This document shows positions 24,104 to 37,500 of a stretch of 64,000 bases of DNA, piece by piece. How positions within the stretch are numbered: position 1 is the stretch's first letter; each line of letters starts with the position of its first letter. Position numbers and translations under genes: made by a program. The stretch covers positions 4,769,494 to 4,833,493 of the forward strand of contig OZ024891.1 of the NCBI GenBank assembly GCA_964017195.1, given 5' to 3'. The notes under the pieces were generated by a model. That model did no database searches and was not told the origin of the DNA. It was given only the letters and a program-made list of their open reading frames with translations. Origin of the DNA: Siderastrea radians (Eukaryota > Cnidaria > Anthozoa > Scleractinia > Rhizangiidae).

Positions 24104-24491
24104 GTTCACTTGATGGTTGAAAATGCGTCATATTCTTGGAATATTAGTGGCCCGCGGACAAACTTATTTTTTGCATTGCATCCTGTCAGAGTTTGGGGTC
24201 ACCTTGCTTGGCGGCTTAAAACAAGCAAAATGGTGGGAATTATTTGTAAAGCTCTCTTGTTGTGATTCGGATTGCTGTATATTTTTACTACAGAAACTAA
24301 CCTAGAGTCTTAGTAAGAGTAATCTTGGAAAGTTTGGCTGGGGTGTGCCACTCTTTTGCTTCGGTGTGAAAAACCTGAAAATACATGGTTTGTCAGCCAA
24401 TCTATAACTCCTTTTTCGGTACCATGCCCCTACTTTTTTTTAGACCCAAGTGGCAAAAGCTATAACCCAATCTGATTGGATGTCCCAAGCA

Positions 24492-24610
24492 ACCTCGTTC
24501 CCAGGGTCTTTGGGATAGGCAATCCAAGATGGCGTCAGCGACTCCTTACTCTTTGGCGCGAGTCGCCGTCATTTTGGATTTGCTTAACCCATAGACCCTC
24601 GTAACGAGGC
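24492..24610. mobile_element. Short MITE-like element with CCTCGTT ends
   Basis: ACCTCGTTCCCAGGGTCT at 24492 is the imperfect inverted repeat of AGACCCTCGTAACGAGGC at 24593-24610. The interior contains AAGATGGCG and GGCGCGAGTCGCC. It lies between the convergent SLC4 and coiled-coil genes. Confidence 0.55.
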
Positions 24611-25506
24611 ATGGGGCTAAATTAGACAACAGTGATTAAGGCACATAAGAAATTTAGTTTGATTTTTTTTTTACTGCAAATACACACATTAGAAGCTTAA
24701 TTTACAAGAATTATTTTGTTTCTTTTATCTAAAATCAAGAAGCTCTTTGGTTGAAAAGCTATTTCGCCACCACTGTCTCTACTATCCCTGGCAAAAAGCA
24801 ACAAAATTTATCAATTGAAAATATTAACTAAAGTTGAATTTTTCCCCTAACGAAAAGTTGAAACATACTTCAGTGGTCGACTTTGTAGTTTCAGTGTGAA
24901 ATAAACCAGAGAACTTCAAGAAGTTGGAACATTTTCTTAGTTACAAGCAACTCAGCTTAAAATTTTAAATTCGTATAAAATGGTAGAAAAATACCGTTTT
25001 TAAATAGAAATATATTAGTAGATTTTTTCTGAAAAAGTTGTTTTTTCTCTTGAAGTCTTCGTCACTTTGTAAACCTTCATTAAATTATTCGTCAAACATA
25101 ATATACATGACGATTCTTTATCAACTACATAGCACGCCCGATAAATGTATGAATACATGGAAAGCTAACTGTTTTTAGTGCCTTTGTAAGTGTCTAATAT
25201 GCGGTCATAACTGGCCAATCATAGCCTATACGAATGTCGCAGTGACCCAACTAGATCCGAAATATAAACATGCCGCAACCGGTCATCACCTGCGCGGGAA
25301 ATCTCACGAAAGTTGTTGGTCTTGCTTCCTTACGAGTCGCTTGTTGGCTCAACACGAAGGCAAACGAATGTTCTTTGGGAAGTCAATTACAACCTACTCA
25401 GTAGTCTCTATTCTGAAAGAGAAGTTCTTTAAACAAACAGTTCGCGTGCAGTAATTGCATAACTCGTACGTAAGCTCGTACTTAAGTCATTCATCACTGT
25501 CCGTTT

Positions 25507-28500
25507 TTAGTACATTGTGTATCCAGGCTTTCTCGCTCCTCCCACTCTTTCCGACAGAATGTGTTTTCTCAGGGACTTCATTTCCTTCATCTTGTTTCTC
25601 AACAGATTTCTCAACCGCTCCGATTCTTTCCTGCTCTGTTTTATGGCTTCAAGTAGTTCTGTTTCCTGTCTTGGTCCGCTAAAGCTCACACCCAGTTCTC
25701 CTCGCTTGTACAACATGTTCTCCATCTGTGCGCATTTAAGGTCGGCATGCAAGCTTCCTAACTCGAGATGGTAACTTTCCTTTAACATCCGTATCTGCTC
25801 CATAAGATCGGCGATCTCTCTGGTTCGCTCATGTAGCTTGTCTTTCACGGCATCTAACACATCGCTTTTCTCACTTGTATCCATTCTGCTGGCTTGTAGT
25901 CGTAACTTCAGATTGTCAATTTCCATGTCCTTGGACTCGAGTGCGAGCTTAGCTGCTATTTCATCTGCATGTCTCTGTTGCTCATTAGCTTCTTGTATAA
26001 TCCGCACTTCACGCTCCAGTGTATCCACGCGCTCTTGGAGGAATTTTATCTCGTTCTCGTAACGCGTGCGCAATCGTTCCATCTTCTCTTCTTTTGATTG
26101 GCTGGCGTTCTTTTGCTGTTCTATTTCACTGAGAACAGATTTCACTTCGCGCTCCCAGCATTCTCTCTCGATCACATAGCTCTGAAGTTTGCTGTTCGTG
26201 GTAGTGAGGTCGAGTTTTAGCTCCGATTCCCGGTTGTTTTTCTGCGCCAGGTCTTTCTTCAGGAATTCGTTCTCCTTCTCTGTGACTTTGAATTTGGTAA
26301 GGCTTTCGTTGTGCTCTTTTTCTTTCTCGTTTAATTCCTTTCTCAACGATTCAGCTTCAGCTTTCAACTTGCCAATCTCGAGCTGTTTGCGCGCAGAATC
26401 AGCGCATGCGCCACTTTGTACCTTCATTATCTGTCGTTTAAGATTCTCAGTTTCGTGGAAGGAATTCACAGCTTTCTCCTCTGCAATGTTCAAATTTTCC
26501 TCCGATTTGTTCAGCAGCTCTTCGATGTGTTCTTTCTGTTCAACAATGCCTTTCAACTCACGATCAAGGTTCTCCTTTTCGCTTTTGACTTCGCTAAGTT
26601 GATTGCTAAAAGCACTACTCAATTCCTTCTCCTTTTGCAGCAGGGCCTGAAGCTGCGAGCAATCTTTCCTTGTGGCGTCTAACTGCTGTTTGAGGATCTC
26701 ATTTGTCGCTTGTAAACTTCCTCGCTGGATCTCTAGCTCCTCGCATTTGTCGCGCGAATTTTTCAAGTCCTCCTCTGTTTTCTCTAACGTTGTGCTCTTA
26801 TTCGCAACGTTATCTTTTATAGCTGTAATCTGACTCTCAAGAGCAGCTTTTCCCTTGATTTTCTCTTGACAGTCGTTCTCCAAGTCAGCGATGCGCTCAT
26901 CAGCTCTGCCAAGTTTTGCGAATAGCTCTGCTTTCCTCTCGTTTGCGTCGTTGTACAGCTTTTCTAGCTCATCAATCTTCGACTGGTTAGCGCTTAGCTC
27001 TTTCTCGTTGTCTTGAATCAGCTGCTGAGATGCTCGATCGTTCGCTTCTAGCTCATACGTACGCCTTTTCAGCTGCAGGATGTTTTCCTGTAGAGCGTCC
27101 AGCTGTTGTTGATTTCCTTTGATGTCACTCTTCGCGTCGACAATCTGCTTGCGCGAGGCTTCTAGATCTTTGGCGTACCGTTCCTTCCCTTCTTCAGACG
27201 TTTTCAACTTGGCTTTGAGTTCTTCCAAAGCCTCCTTGGTGTTCCACAAATCTTTCTCAAGCAAGATCTTCTCTCCTTTCGTCTCCGTTATCTCATTATC
27301 CTTCTCCTTCTCCAGTTCCACGCTTTTAAGTTTCAAAGCTTCCAGGCGCCTTCTCAATCGTTTGACGTCATCTTCCAACTTCGCTTTCTTTTTTTCCAAG
27401 TCATGCATGTACCTTTTTGTCTCAGAAGCATTGTTTCTTTCTTTTTGCAGATTGTCCCCTAGGCGCGCTATCTCGTCCGATTTTGCGGCTAACTCTTGCT
27501 GAAGCCCTCTGTTGTCGTTAAAGGAGGCGAGGCACGCCTTGTGGAAAGAGACCACCACATCTTTCATTGATGTATCACGGGGTGAAACTGGGCGCGCGTC
27601 GACTCCGTCGGTACTTTCGTCATCTTCTCGGGCCATGAACTCGGATGAAGGTAGCTCAGCAAAGTATTCGCCGCTGTTTGTAGCTTTCATCTTTCGAACA
27701 ACGTTCAGCTTAGCTTGAGCTTCGGCCAAGAGATCTTCAATGTCGGCGTTTCGCTCTTGGAGATCCTTTTCTAGGCATTCCACTTTCTCCGCTGTTATTT
27801 CTAGCCGCTCCTTGAGGTCTTCGTTTTCGGCGCTTGTTTTATTCAATGCATCTGTAGTTCTCACCAGCTCATTTTTCAAGCTTGCATTCTGCACTGATAG
27901 CTCTTCTAACGCCTGATCGCGCCTGCTAGTATCTTCGTTGAAAGTTTTCTCCTTCTCACCCAGAACTTCGCTCGTTTGTTTCAGCTCCTCTTCGGTCTTT
28001 GCCAGTGAAGCCTGAGCATGCTCCAAATCTTGTTTAAAGTTTCCGCGCTCTTCGACCACCTTCTGATGAAGAGTTTTCAGCTTGCTCATTTGATCGCTCC
28101 ATGCCGCAACTTCTTTCTCGTTGGTTTCTTTCTCAGCTTGTAGTGTGTCTTGGAGCTGTTGAATCCGCTGTGCGCTGGAAGCGTTCTGTTCTCTTAGCTC
28201 TTTGTTCTCTGAACTCAGGTTGTCTATTCTTCCCTCCGCCTCTGTGAGCTCATTTTGACTGGTCCAGTACTTCTCAAACACTTCTTGTTTCTTTTCTTCT
28301 AGTGACTTGATCTTGAGTTCGTCGTTTTTCAGTTCACCTTGAAGCTCTTCTATTTGATTTTGTCTTCTCTCCAGCGCGCTCTTTGTCACGGAAAGTTCCT
28401 TCTTTGCTACTAGTAGGTCATTTTTCAAACTTGCTACGGTTTCTTCATTACTGGCGATGATTACCTCCAAGGCTTCGTTCAGAGATAAGACTTTACCGGA

Positions 28501-31500
28501 GCTCATCTCCTTTTCTTTAAGCAACTCATCGCAAGTTCCTTGCAGCTTTGTGATTCTCTCGTCTGCGGCAAACATCTCATTTGTTAGCCTCTTTCGTTCC
28601 TTTTTACTGTTCTCCTGGTTCTTGCAAATGCTTGTGTACTGCTGTTTAGTGTCAGCAAGTTCTTCTTCCAGTCTCTTCATCTCTATGGCTTGTAATTCTG
28701 TCTCTTTCCTCAGAACATTTCCTGTTGTCTCTAAAATGCTGACTTTTTCTTCTAGATCGCCGTTTTCTTCGCGCAGTCTTGCAAGCGAGCGCTCTAACTC
28801 TTGCAGGTTGTTCTTGTACGTCTTGCAGACAGCGGTGTTTTCGGTCAAGTCCTGCTCAACTTTTTGCCTGGTGTCTTTTTCTGAATTCATCTGTTTCTTC
28901 AAGTTCTCAACCTCCTTGCGAGCATTCTTTAATTCGACCTGTTGTTGTCGAAGTTCTTCTCTAATTCCATAAAGCTCAGCCTTTGCCTCTTCTTTCTCCT
29001 TCAACACATCATCGAATTTTGTCCTGAGATCTCTGAGAGTTGCTTCCGTGTTGTCAAGTTCCCGCGCGAGGGCTTGCTTCTCGTTAAACTCCGTCTCCAA
29101 GGTTGCAATCTTCTTCTTATCGCTGCGTCCTTCCTCTTTCATCGCTCTTAAGTTTGCTTCTAAATGCGAAATCTTCTCGTGCGCAACCAATAGCTCTTTC
29201 TCCTGCGCGATCTTTTTCTGTTCTGCTCGCAACAGATTGGAATCCAGAGTTGATATTTGCTGATTAGCACGGACTAGCTCAGCGTGCTGCTGTTCCGCCT
29301 TGTTCTCGTACTCGCCAAATAGCGACTCCAACTCGGCGCACTTATTCTGCAGTTGAATTATCGACTCGCGATTCTCCAGGTTTTCTTCCTTCACAGTGTT
29401 ATGCTGCTCTTTCGCTTCTTGAAGAACGGACTCCTTCTGTGCCAAGTCTTCCTTCAGCTTTTTAATTTCTTCGCAGAGCTTCTGAGATGTGGAGGCGAAT
29501 GTTGATAGCTGATTGCGTAGGAGCATGAACTCCTTGTTGATAAATTCGACATCTCGCTGGTAGCTCTTCGTTTCATGTTCGGGAACCTTCGCTTCGGATC
29601 GGAAAAAGTCGAGGTTTCTTTCGGTCGCTCGGATACTTTGTCTCAAATTCTGCATTACCACCTCGCTGTTCGATCCACTGGTGTCTCTCTCTCTTGGCGA
29701 GGATACTTCTTCTTCGGTGCTTCGTACATCTTTACTCAGGGTGTTCTTGATCGAGCCTTTCATCTCGCGATTCAGCACGTTTATTTCGTTCATCAACGTC
29801 TCAGCATTCTGTTGCTGTGCCAACACTTTTCTTGTCGCGACGTACAAGTCGTTTGTGAGACTATGTCGTTCTTCTTCGAGCTCGTTTTTCTTCGCTTCCA
29901 GCGCTTGAATGACTTCTTCTTTTTGGCTGACATCTCTGAGAATGTTAGCTTTCTCTAAGCGAGTCTTCTCCAACAGTATTTCTAACTCTTCGTTCTTTCC
30001 TTTCGACTCAACAAGGCTCTTTTCCATGGCGTTATTTCTCTTCACGCTGCTTTCGTGTGCGGTCGTCAGCTTAGCTATCTCCAGATTTACAAGGTATAAT
30101 TTCTGTTGCAGATTTTCTTCTTCTTGGACCGATTTCTTGTACCGTTCTTCCATTTCCGAAAGGTTTTTCGTGGCAAGCTGCAACTCGTCCGCAAGCCTTC
30201 GGTTCTCCAAGGTTGTATTGACGTTGTTCTTTTGCAATTCTTCCATAGTTTTGTCTGCTTCTTTCTGCTTTTGCTCCATCGTTGCTATGCGGTCTTTTGC
30301 TCTTTCCAGCTCGTTTTTCAGCGTGTCAGAATAATTCAGAGCTTCGTTCTTCTGTGTTTCAATAATCTCTCGGTTCGCCCTCTCTTTTTCAGCGGATTCT
30401 TTTAACTTTTTATTTTGCCTCTCGGCTTCGGAAATCGTCAACTCTACTTCGCACTTTGCTTCAGATAATGCCATAATGTCAGTTCGCAGCTTCTCGTTTT
30501 CGGCTTGGAATGCGTCGTTTGTAGTCTCAATTTCAGACATCTTGGCTTGGAATGACCTTAGCTCGATGGCCAATTTTGCGTTTTCTTCGTCAGCCCTCCG
30601 TAAATCATTCTTCAGATTCTCTGTTTGCTCTCGGTAATTTTCGTTGGATTTCTCCAGCGTTGCGATGGTGTGTTTCATAGCGTCAGCTTTAACTCCAACG
30701 TCTTCTTCTTTCTTTTTCAACTGTACAATTGCTTCTCCCAAGCTTTTGTTTTCATTTTCCAAAACCGCCTTTTGTTCTTCGAGCTTAATAACTTTAGCAC
30801 TTGATAGTTCGTCACGAACGCGTGTTGCCTTGAGTTCACCTTCCAATTCTTGCCTCATTTTCTCGGATTCCAAGTACTGAGTTAAATCTTTTTGTAGGCC
30901 TCCGTTTGCCAGTTGCAAATTTGCGCACTCCGCTTGGAGATTGGACACTAGCACTTGTAAATCTTTCTTGTTTTTCAGCAGCACCTCCACTTTGTCTTCC
31001 AAGGTTGCCATGGGAACACTACCTTGTGCGGAGAGGTAAATATCGTCGCGATTACTGGGCGCAGTTGACAGTTTTTTCTCGATACTTTGCAGCGTATTTT
31101 TCTGAAGAGTGCTTTCTTCGAGGAGCCGTCGTGATAGGTCTTCGTATTTTTTCTTTTCACAAGCTTCATGCTCGAATTTTTCAGCCACCGATTTGGAGTA
31201 CAGCTCCAGTGTTTTTTCCTTCTCTTCTTGAAACTCAATCTTTTCCTGTAACTCTGCGAAATCCTTGTCGCGGTTTTCGAGCGTCGATTTTAAAAGGTCA
31301 GCTTGCGTTGACACAACGGCAAAGCTGCGCTCTAGATCGGCAACCTTGTTTTTCGCATCTCGTGAGTCGTTCTCCAACACCTTGACTTTATCTTCTAAAC
31401 TAAGCACGCTTTTCTCTTTAACAGCAACGTCGTTTTTCAGGATTTCGTTGAGCTCTGTAAGGTGCTTCATTTCGCCGTCGATTTTCTCCTTGCTGAGGGT

Positions 31501-34500
31501 TAAATCGTAAAGCTTGCCACGCATTACTTCGTTTTCTCTAACAACGGCTCGGAAATTTTCGATCATTGTCGGCATCTTGCATAACAGACCGGTTTCCTGG
31601 CCACCAAAACTATCTCCAGAGAAAGCGTTATCAGATGCTACGGAGTTCGGGCTGCTAGGACCAGAGTTGAATTCAAAAGCGGACGTAAGAGAGATTCCAA
31701 GCGCAGAATCTGGTGACACGCTTTCGTCTCTGCGGAAGCTAGCGCTCTTTCTTAAGTCATCCATTGTTCTGGACGCGTTCAAGATGTGTTCCTCCATCTC
31801 TCCTTTTTCTTTCTCTGAGGCCTCCAGCGCGGAATCTTTCTCGCTGAGCCTCTTCTTTACTTCTTCGATCTCTTGTTTCATCTCGTGGTTTTGTTTCTTG
31901 ACTATCTCGTACGCTTCGTTCGCCTCAGAGCACGCTGATTTCAAACTAAACAGCCTCTCTCTCTGCCTTTTGTCATCCGCATCCATTTTCTCCATCTTGA
32001 TCTTCAGCGCATCCAAACTTTTCATGTTTTCCATGCGCAGCTTCCCTTCTCGTTGTAAACTCTCATCCTTATCCTTTAGCAGTGCATGCAGATCGATATT
32101 TTCTACTGTTAGCTGTTTGATCTTGTCTTCTTTATCTTTGATCGTCGCTTGCGCGTCGCTGAGTCCTTTTTGCAGCATAATCATTCTTTCAGTGGTGTTC
32201 TTCAAGTCCTTTTCAACTTTATCCTTCTCTTCTTTCGTGAGTAGATACTTCAGCTCCGCTTCCTTAAGCTTGCCTGTAAGGTCTTTGTAGTCTTCTTCAA
32301 TCTTCGATTTCTGCTGCCAGTCCAAAAGTTGCTGCTGGATGTCCATTTTGAGCTGGTCAGCCTCGACTTCCAATCGTCGGTTCTCTTCTTGGAGCCGTTC
32401 AATGGCCTCTTCCTTGGCTGCAAAAAAAGAGTTAGAGTTATCGCTCAGCGGAAAAGATAAGCGCTAAAATAAACAAACAAACACTTAGTTACCTAAAGAG
32501 TAAACTGATGAGTACCTTGGTTATAAACAATCTATCGCCAAAACCAACGCGTCGACGTTGATACACAACAACTATAACTCATTGTTCTTTTTTAATCCAA
32601 GTGGGAATTGGGTCTTTAAATAATTGGCGTTCCCAGCATTTTGATTGCAGTTTAAGTGGATAAATTGTTTCTCAACTCGTATTCACTCAATTAAAACCCG
32701 CACTTTTCACTTAACGCAAAAAAAATGGAGTTTGTTTAATTTCTGATTCGCTAAGTAATGAGTCTGTTTGAGCAATTTTCGAGTGAATTTCAGATATGGC
32801 ATGTCCATGAGGTCTTTCATAACCATGTTAGCGTCCTTTAATGAAACAAAAGATTTCTTTGAGCCAAACAGAAAGCGCGCGTCTCACAAAAGGAGCCAAA
32901 AGTTATTTCATGCAAATCACGCCAAAAATTTGTTAGTTGATCCCAGGAATTGTGTAATTTAGCGTAGATGAACATTCAGGAGCTATTATTACCCGGGAAT
33001 TTGAAAATAATTAATACCCTAGTACCAATTTTCAGCCTGTATAAAAAATTTACTCAGAAAAAAGTGAAAAGGTTACGGTGTCACAGACACAAACGTCATC
33101 CACCTGCATCATCAACTTTTGAATAACTTTAAGGTGGCCAATTTAACTTAAATGTCAGCTCAATATATCAAATTGACGTGTTTCATTCGCCCACCAACGC
33201 AGTACACATTTTGTATATAAACCAATATCTTTATCTAGTGAAAAAAGGTTGTGTGACTGTGTCCTCAGTTTACAATAACGAAGGCAACATTTCGGCCACA
33301 GCTTCAAGGAGAAGGAAGGTTGACGACATGGCGTAAAACCAGTGAAACAGTCTGCTAAATCTATTTCATGTCACTTAATCCCAGACAAACCAACTATTAG
33401 CAAAAGTGATGTTTATCATAAAAAGAAAGTTGCGTAAAAGCTAAAGTGTAATTGTTCCGTGATTGTGTACAACAATTGCAAATACCTAAGTCACTATTTG
33501 GTCCAAGAGCATAATGATTGTATTTTTACTTTTGAGTTTAAGTGACTTCTTCGCTTTTGCGTTTGTGTATCACAGGCGTTTTGGCAAAAAATCTTTGATT
33601 CTTTTCAACGCCAAGTTTTTGCAGTTTTCTTTTGTTTTCGTGTCTTGAATGACTTGAGGGAGGCAACCCATTGTTTGTGTTTTGTTCAGAGTTAAGACAC
33701 CGCCAAAGATTAATGGAACAATGACTAAAATCAGCTGATGTGCTTTGTAGAGGATTAGGCGGCAAAATGTCAAATTGGAAAAATTGCATTTCACGAAAGG
33801 TCGGCACAAAGCAATGAGTCTGACAAAAATGTCAACAATGTTCAAGACCTGACGGCTTACAGATGAAGGGCGTTCTGTCAACTCCGAAGAACTCAGTCCT
33901 AACTGAAGATTAAAAATGAAAAAAAAAAGAAATTCTATTTACCTTTTAACATTGAAATTTTCGCAAATAGTGCCCCAAGAAGGTAATGTCAGTAACTTTC
34001 ACTTGAATGATCAGACTTTGGGAATTCGTCCACAGACTCAAAAACCAGAGCTACCTTGTACAGCGTAGTAAACAGCACCACAGGAAAGTACTACTCAATA
34101 ACTTTCATCTGAATGGTAACACTTAAGGATTTCATCCACAGCCTCAAAAGTTAGAACCACATTGTACAGCATAACAAACAACGCCACAGGAAAGTACTGC
34201 TCAGTAGCTTTCATTTGAATGGCCACTCTCTAGGACTGATTTTCCTTCACAGACTCAAAAGTGAGAACAACTGGCACATCGCAAACAGTAACACAAGAAA
34301 GTATTGCTCAGTAGGTTACATTTGAATGTCTGTCACAACTTAGGATTCCGTCCTCTTCTTAAAGCATAATGAGCAGTTCTGCGTGAAAGAACTCGGTACA
34401 TCTGCCTTATCTATGATCTACAGAATTAAAAGTAGAGACAACCACGTACAGCAAAACAAATAGGCTCCCCACACGCTCTCTAGACTTTCTGTTCTAAGAG

Positions 34501-37500
34501 GGTGGGCGTTCGTAACATGGCTAACAACCGAGTCTCGCAAAAATACGGACTATTTTACAGGTAAACTATTGATTGACTTACCAGCTATTACAGAGTCTCT
34601 TTCTTGAAGCGCGTTACTCAAACTTGCTTCCAAACTCTCAATCTGACTCGTCTTTCTAACTCTTTCGTTCACGAGTTCGCGCAGTTCTTTTTCTTTCGCT
34701 GTCATCAGTTTCGCGTTCTTTTCCAAAGTTCGTTTCGTGTCCTGCGCACCGCTTTCAACGTCTTCAATTTGCTGTCGCAGAAGTTTTAATTCTTTCTCTT
34801 GACTGTTTTTGACATTTCTCAGTTGCTGCGCCGTGTCCTCCAAATCAGCCTTTTCCCTTTGAATTTCCTTTAATTCCACTTGAAGATTTTTTAATTGCTC
34901 CTTAAATTCATTCAATTCTTTCTGTAAATCTTCCATAGTTTCATAAACGGGCATCTCTTCTGTACTCTCGCGCAAGTTTTGCGCTTCAGCTTTTACCATT
35001 GTTTCCCCATCAGTTGTGACATATGCGAACCCTTTTGGGTTAGCACACAATACTTCTTGGATCATTTTCTCAAGCTGTTCTTTTTCTTGTTGAATTTTTT
35101 CAATCCACTCATCTCTTTTCAAAATTTCGTCCACTTTTTGCTCCAGGTTCTTATCTCTCCCGCTAAGTTTCGTCTCTAGCACTTTAATCTGTTCCTGAAG
35201 GCGCCCAGTTCCTAACTGTTCTTCCATAAGTTGTGAAATAGTCTGTTTGTTTTCCTCAATCTGCCTTTCTAACTCCTTCATCTTTTTATCAGCGCCCAAA
35301 ATCTGATTCTTAAGATTGTCTATGGTAATCTTTAATTCGGAGTTGTTAGCTTGCAGCCTTTCCTTCTCAAGTTTAATTTCTGCTTCCTTCATTTTATTTT
35401 CTTGTACCTTTTCTTCTAGTTTTTCAATCTCTCTTTTGAGTTCTTCATTTTCGCTTATATGTCTAGAGTTTCCTTTCTTTGTTTCTTCGAGAGAAGCTTC
35501 TAAATCTGAAACCTGGATCTTAAAGACTTCTTTCTCAATAAAAGAACGCTTCAGATCAGACATTTCGAATTCGTATGTTTCAATTTTCTTCGCTAAAGTT
35601 TGCCTTTCGTCTCTTTCTTTCTCTAGCGAAGCTTTTAAATCTGAAATGAGTGTCTCACAGCGTTCTCTGTCATTTACTGCATTGTGGCTTTCCTCTTGTG
35701 TTTGTTTGAAAGAAGACTTCAACTCGGAAATTTCGGATTCGTACTGGTCGATTTTCTTCGCTGCAGCGCTATTTTCTTTTCTTTTCTTCTCAACTAAAGC
35801 CGTCAAATCTGAAATTTGGGACTTGTACTTTTCTAAGTCAGTTGATGCGACGTGTTTTTCTTCTCGTACCTTTTTTAGAGAACTCTTCAAATCAGAAATT
35901 TCGGATTCATACTTGTCAATTTTCTTCTTAGCAGCTCGATTTTCTTTTCTTTCTTCCTCAAGCGATGCTTGCAAATCAGAAATTTCGAATTTGTACAACT
36001 CGTACTCTTTTGTTACAATAGCACTTTCTTTCTTTGATTTACCAAGCGAAACTTTCAAGTCCGAAATCTCGCTTTTGTATCTGTCGATCTCTTTCAAGTT
36101 CCGGCTATTTTCTCTCTTAGCATCTTCTAGTGATGTTTGCAAATCCGCCATTTTGGACTTGTATCGTTCAATTTCCTCGTTTGCACTTTCTTTTTCCTGT
36201 CTTCTTTCCTCCAGCAAGGCTTTCAAATTGGAAATCTCACCCTTGTTCTTTTGAATTTCCTCTCCGGTATTGATATTTTCTTGCCTGGTTTTGTCAAGCG
36301 TGGCTTCCAAAATCGAAATCTGAGATTTGCATCTTTCTGTTTCATCCATGGCTTTGTCATGTTCTTGTTTTGTTTTGTCAAGTTGCGATTTTAGTTCTAG
36401 AATTTCAGCCGTGCACAGTTTAATTTCGTTAGTGCTGGAACTGAGTTCTTTCTCAGATTTGTCCAGTGACACTTTTAGTTCAGAAATCTGAGTCTTAAGT
36501 CGCTCGCTAACTTCATTCGCTCTCTTTTTCTCTGCGATTGTTTCATCCAGCAAGGTTTTCAGCTCGGAGTTTTCAGATGTAGCCCGTTCAATTTCTTTCT
36601 CTGCTACAAGGCTTTCTTTCCTCGTTTTTTCAAGGGAAGTCTCCAACTCCTTGTTCTGAGAATCGCGTTTTTCAATTTCTTGAGCCGTTCTTTGATTTTG
36701 GTTCAATGTTTTTTCCAGCGAGGATTTCAGATCTGAGATTTGTAATTTGTACTCTTCAATGCTATTTTCAGCATCGCTGTTTATTTTTCGTACTTGTTCG
36801 AGAGATGCCTTCAACTCCGTAATTCTCGATTTGCATCGTTCAGAATCTTCTTGCGCTTTTATTGTTTCCTTTCTCGTTTCTTGCAACAAAGCATTCATCT
36901 CTTTAACTTGGTTCTTGTACTCCATAACTCCTTTCTCAATATTTTCCTTATCTTTACTTGTTTTCTCTAACAATGCTTTCATTTCCGAAAGTTTGATTTT
37001 TCGAGCTTCAATTTCCTCTTCTGCTCTGCGCAAATCGTCTTCCCTCTTGTACAGCTCCATTTCCAGCTCTCTGTTCTGCTCTTTCGAATTTTCAAGGTCT
37101 TTTCTCATGGTATCGATGACCGACTCCAGCATAGAAATATATCTCTCTCTCTTACTAGCTTGTTCTAAGCTCACCCCATTTGCGACGCACCGACCGTCTT
37201 CGATGTCGAAAACAAATTCATGTTCGATACGATTTTGCTCAACTGCGTTCACAAGTTCTTCTAGTGGGTTGTTTTGTTCAATACTCATGTTTTCTTTTCC
37301 ATTTAAACAATTGTTTTTGTCAGTCAGTATTCCTTTTTTACTAATTTCTGTGATCTCAGACCGAGAACTTAACTCTTGCCTCCCTTGTTTGAAATCATTG
37401 ACGAGTAGTTGAATTTCTTGCTCCTGTCTTTCTAGCTCCTCTTGAAGTTCCTTGTTCCGCTTTTCGACCTCTTCCTTTTCCGTCCTAGCTTCCTCAAGAC

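Noticed and set aside
25517..32290. Many Ser/Phe/Leu-rich open frames on the plus strand, up to about 258 codons
   Set aside because: They are antisense shadows of the coiled-coil gene: codons for Glu, Lys and Gln read as Ser, Phe and Leu on the other strand. No splice sites or domains support them.
35316..36254. 312-codon plus-strand frame with repetitive Ser/Phe sequence
   Set aside because: Antisense shadow of the 28-residue repeats; its periodicity is inherited from the 84-bp units.
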